From: CAWDMN01 sp963803155
GTDB taxonomy: Bacteria > Acidobacteriota > Terriglobia > Versatilivoradales > Versatilivoraceae
Assembly (NCBI GenBank): GCA_963803155.1
Contig: CAWDMN010000052.1
Coordinates: 1-64,000, forward strand
Length of the DNA stretch: 64,000 bases
Reading direction: 5' to 3'
Shown: positions 63,151 through 64,000 of the stretch, piece by piece
Position numbering within the stretch: position 1 is the stretch's first letter
How the letters are laid out: each line of letters opens with the position of its first letter
The notes under the pieces: generated by a model
What the model was told of the DNA's origin: nothing
What the model saw: the letters and a program-made list of their open reading frames with translations, nothing else
Database searches by the model: none
Translations under genes and position numbers: made by a program

Positions 63151-63477
63151 GATCTGGGGTTTGATTCTGAAGATGGGCGTCCCAGATCTCGCCCGTTGGG
63201 AACGGCGGGAAATGATCGAGCCGGTGTTTTGAGAGGATCAGGGTGTGAAGTATTGAAGGCACAAGATTGACTCCCGCATCGACCCTCATGCTCTTTTAAG
63301 AAATTTTCACAAGGCCCACGCCAAAAGGAACAGACCCCATCGAAATGATGGGGAGCTTGCGAAATTCCTGGATCTGCCATGGTTGACGACTCTGAGCAAA
63401 TTTTTTAAAGGCCACATCGGTCGAACCCTTTAAACTGATACGAAGTCACGCGTTCCCATTGAATCCAAGAGAAATCC
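63151..63477. other. Intergenic, no recognisable gene
   Basis: About 330 bases. The minus-strand open frames overlapping the end of the oxidoreductase are not supported. Confidence 0.4.
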
Positions 63478-64000
63478 ATGACCTTTCCGACTTGTCAAAG
63501 CCGTAGGGCATTTATGAAAGCGCTGAGTAGCGGATTGGTGGCTGCCTCTACGCCCGCCTTGCTGGAAGGAGCAGACCGTGCTCGTCGAGCGCTGCCGCAT
63601 TCTCCGGTGGCCGCGACCCGATGCCGGCGGTATGACTTTGAGGCTCTTCGGGCCAGCCTCACTCAAATGTTCGAATGGATTGGCGGAGTCAGGGATCTCG
63701 CGAATGGGAAGACTCTGACGGTAAAAGTGAATCTGACGGGAGGTTTGACTTCCACTACTTACACTCTATCCCCGTTGGAAGCGACTTTTACTCATCAGAT
63801 GGTCACACTGGCTGCCTGCTCATTGTTTAAAGAATATGGGGCGCGCCGCATCATCATTGCAGACAGCTTGAATTTGAAGAGTGAAGATCCCCGCGTGGAT
63901 TACCAAACCCTGGGCTATGATGTCCCTCTTTTTGCTTCCACCTTGAGTGGTGTCGATTTGATTTGGGAAAACACGCGCAACTTGGGCAGTGATAAGAATT
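63478..64000 (+). CDS. DUF362 domain protein, partial (runs off the window end)
   Basis: This frame starts at ATG 63478 (RBS-like AAGAGAAAT upstream) and stays open to the last base, so at least 174 residues are present. A Tat-type leader (SRRAFMKALSSGLVAASTPA) precedes the DUF362 domain, whose opening VKVNLTGGL and ARRIIIADSLN are visible. DUF362 proteins often carry iron-sulfur clusters in their C-terminal half, which is missing here. The start was chosen for the leader; no stronger ribosome-binding site exists. Confidence 0.7.
   Translation, partial: MTFPTCQSRRAFMKALSSGLVAASTPALLEGADRARRALPHSPVAATRCRRYDFEALRASLTQMFEWIGGVRDLANGKTLTVKVNLTGGLTSTTYTLSPLEATFTHQMVTLAACSLFKEYGARRIIIADSLNLKSEDPRVDYQTLGYDVPLFASTLSGVDLIWENTRNLGSDKN

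Overview
The window looks like a chromosomal segment of a Gram-negative, probably soil-type heterotroph with roughly half G+C. An Acidobacteriota-like or related lineage is the best guess. The hints are an Oar-type TonB receptor with a carboxypeptidase-regulatory N-domain followed by a long TPR protein, many Tat/Sec-exported sugar enzymes (three Gfo/Idh/MocA proteins, a DUF6807 protein, a fucose-isomerase-like protein, a DUF362 protein), a remnant of the 'DPRFDSLR..' TPR tail common in that group, and an AmgK-RapZ fusion. No rRNA, CRISPR array, prophage or intact transposon was seen. One tRNA gene is present: tRNA-Lys(CTT), with a perfect consensus promoter.

Layout. 0.3-8.6 kb: secreted carbohydrate and peptide enzymes (GH10 xylanase-like, gamma-glutamyltransferase, parallel beta-helix protein), then a tandem pair of Tat-exported TIM-barrel proteins with a remnant of a third copy. 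9.1-13.5 kb: tRNA-Lys, a sugar-isomerase-like Tat protein, a SelA/DgaE-like PLP enzyme and a broken TPR gene. 14.2-20 kb: a sigma-70 factor, a MerR regulator with a cysteine-rich tail, a remnant of a 23S-rRNA-intervening-sequence type gene, and a cobalt/nickel ECF transporter (CbiO, CbiQ, CbiM-PDGLE fusion). 20.4-23.1 kb: two exported TIM-barrel proteins. 23.2-27.7 kb: signal transduction (CheY-like regulator, a histidine kinase split over two overlapping frames, a chemoreceptor with a cysteine-bearing PAS domain). 27.9-30.7 kb: a tight five-gene unit of a cysteine-desulfurase-like enzyme, two small proteins and two V4R-like proteins. This is the most likely place for an undescribed function. 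30.9-37.9 kb: Hsp20 with its own promoter and terminator, then the TonB receptor and TPR protein.

38.3-46.7 kb: two LiaF/DUF5668-type membrane proteins, a LytS-type kinase and LytTR regulator (an envelope-sensing module), an NAD-dependent epimerase, a five-PAS hybrid kinase and thymidine kinase. 47.2-50.3 kb: an FmdB zinc-ribbon protein and a MurU-like nucleotidyltransferase with an AmgK-RapZ fusion, which points to peptidoglycan amino-sugar recycling. 50.5-56.6 kb: two Gfo/Idh/MocA oxidoreductases, a 23-residue lysine-rich peptide gene, a 2-Cys peroxiredoxin and a DUF6807 protein. 57.1-59.6 kb: an overlapping operon of ECF sigma factor, membrane protein and class-C beta-lactamase-like hydrolase. 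60.1-64 kb: an MFS transporter, a third Gfo/Idh/MocA protein and the start of a DUF362 protein.

Between genes there are at least two families of dispersed imperfect repeats (18.66/55.37 kb and 40.58/59.90 kb), a repeated GC palindrome (1.82/8.76 kb), mirror-image simple repeats around the MurU-like gene, and C/G homopolymers. All function assignments come from reading motifs by eye; no database search was run.
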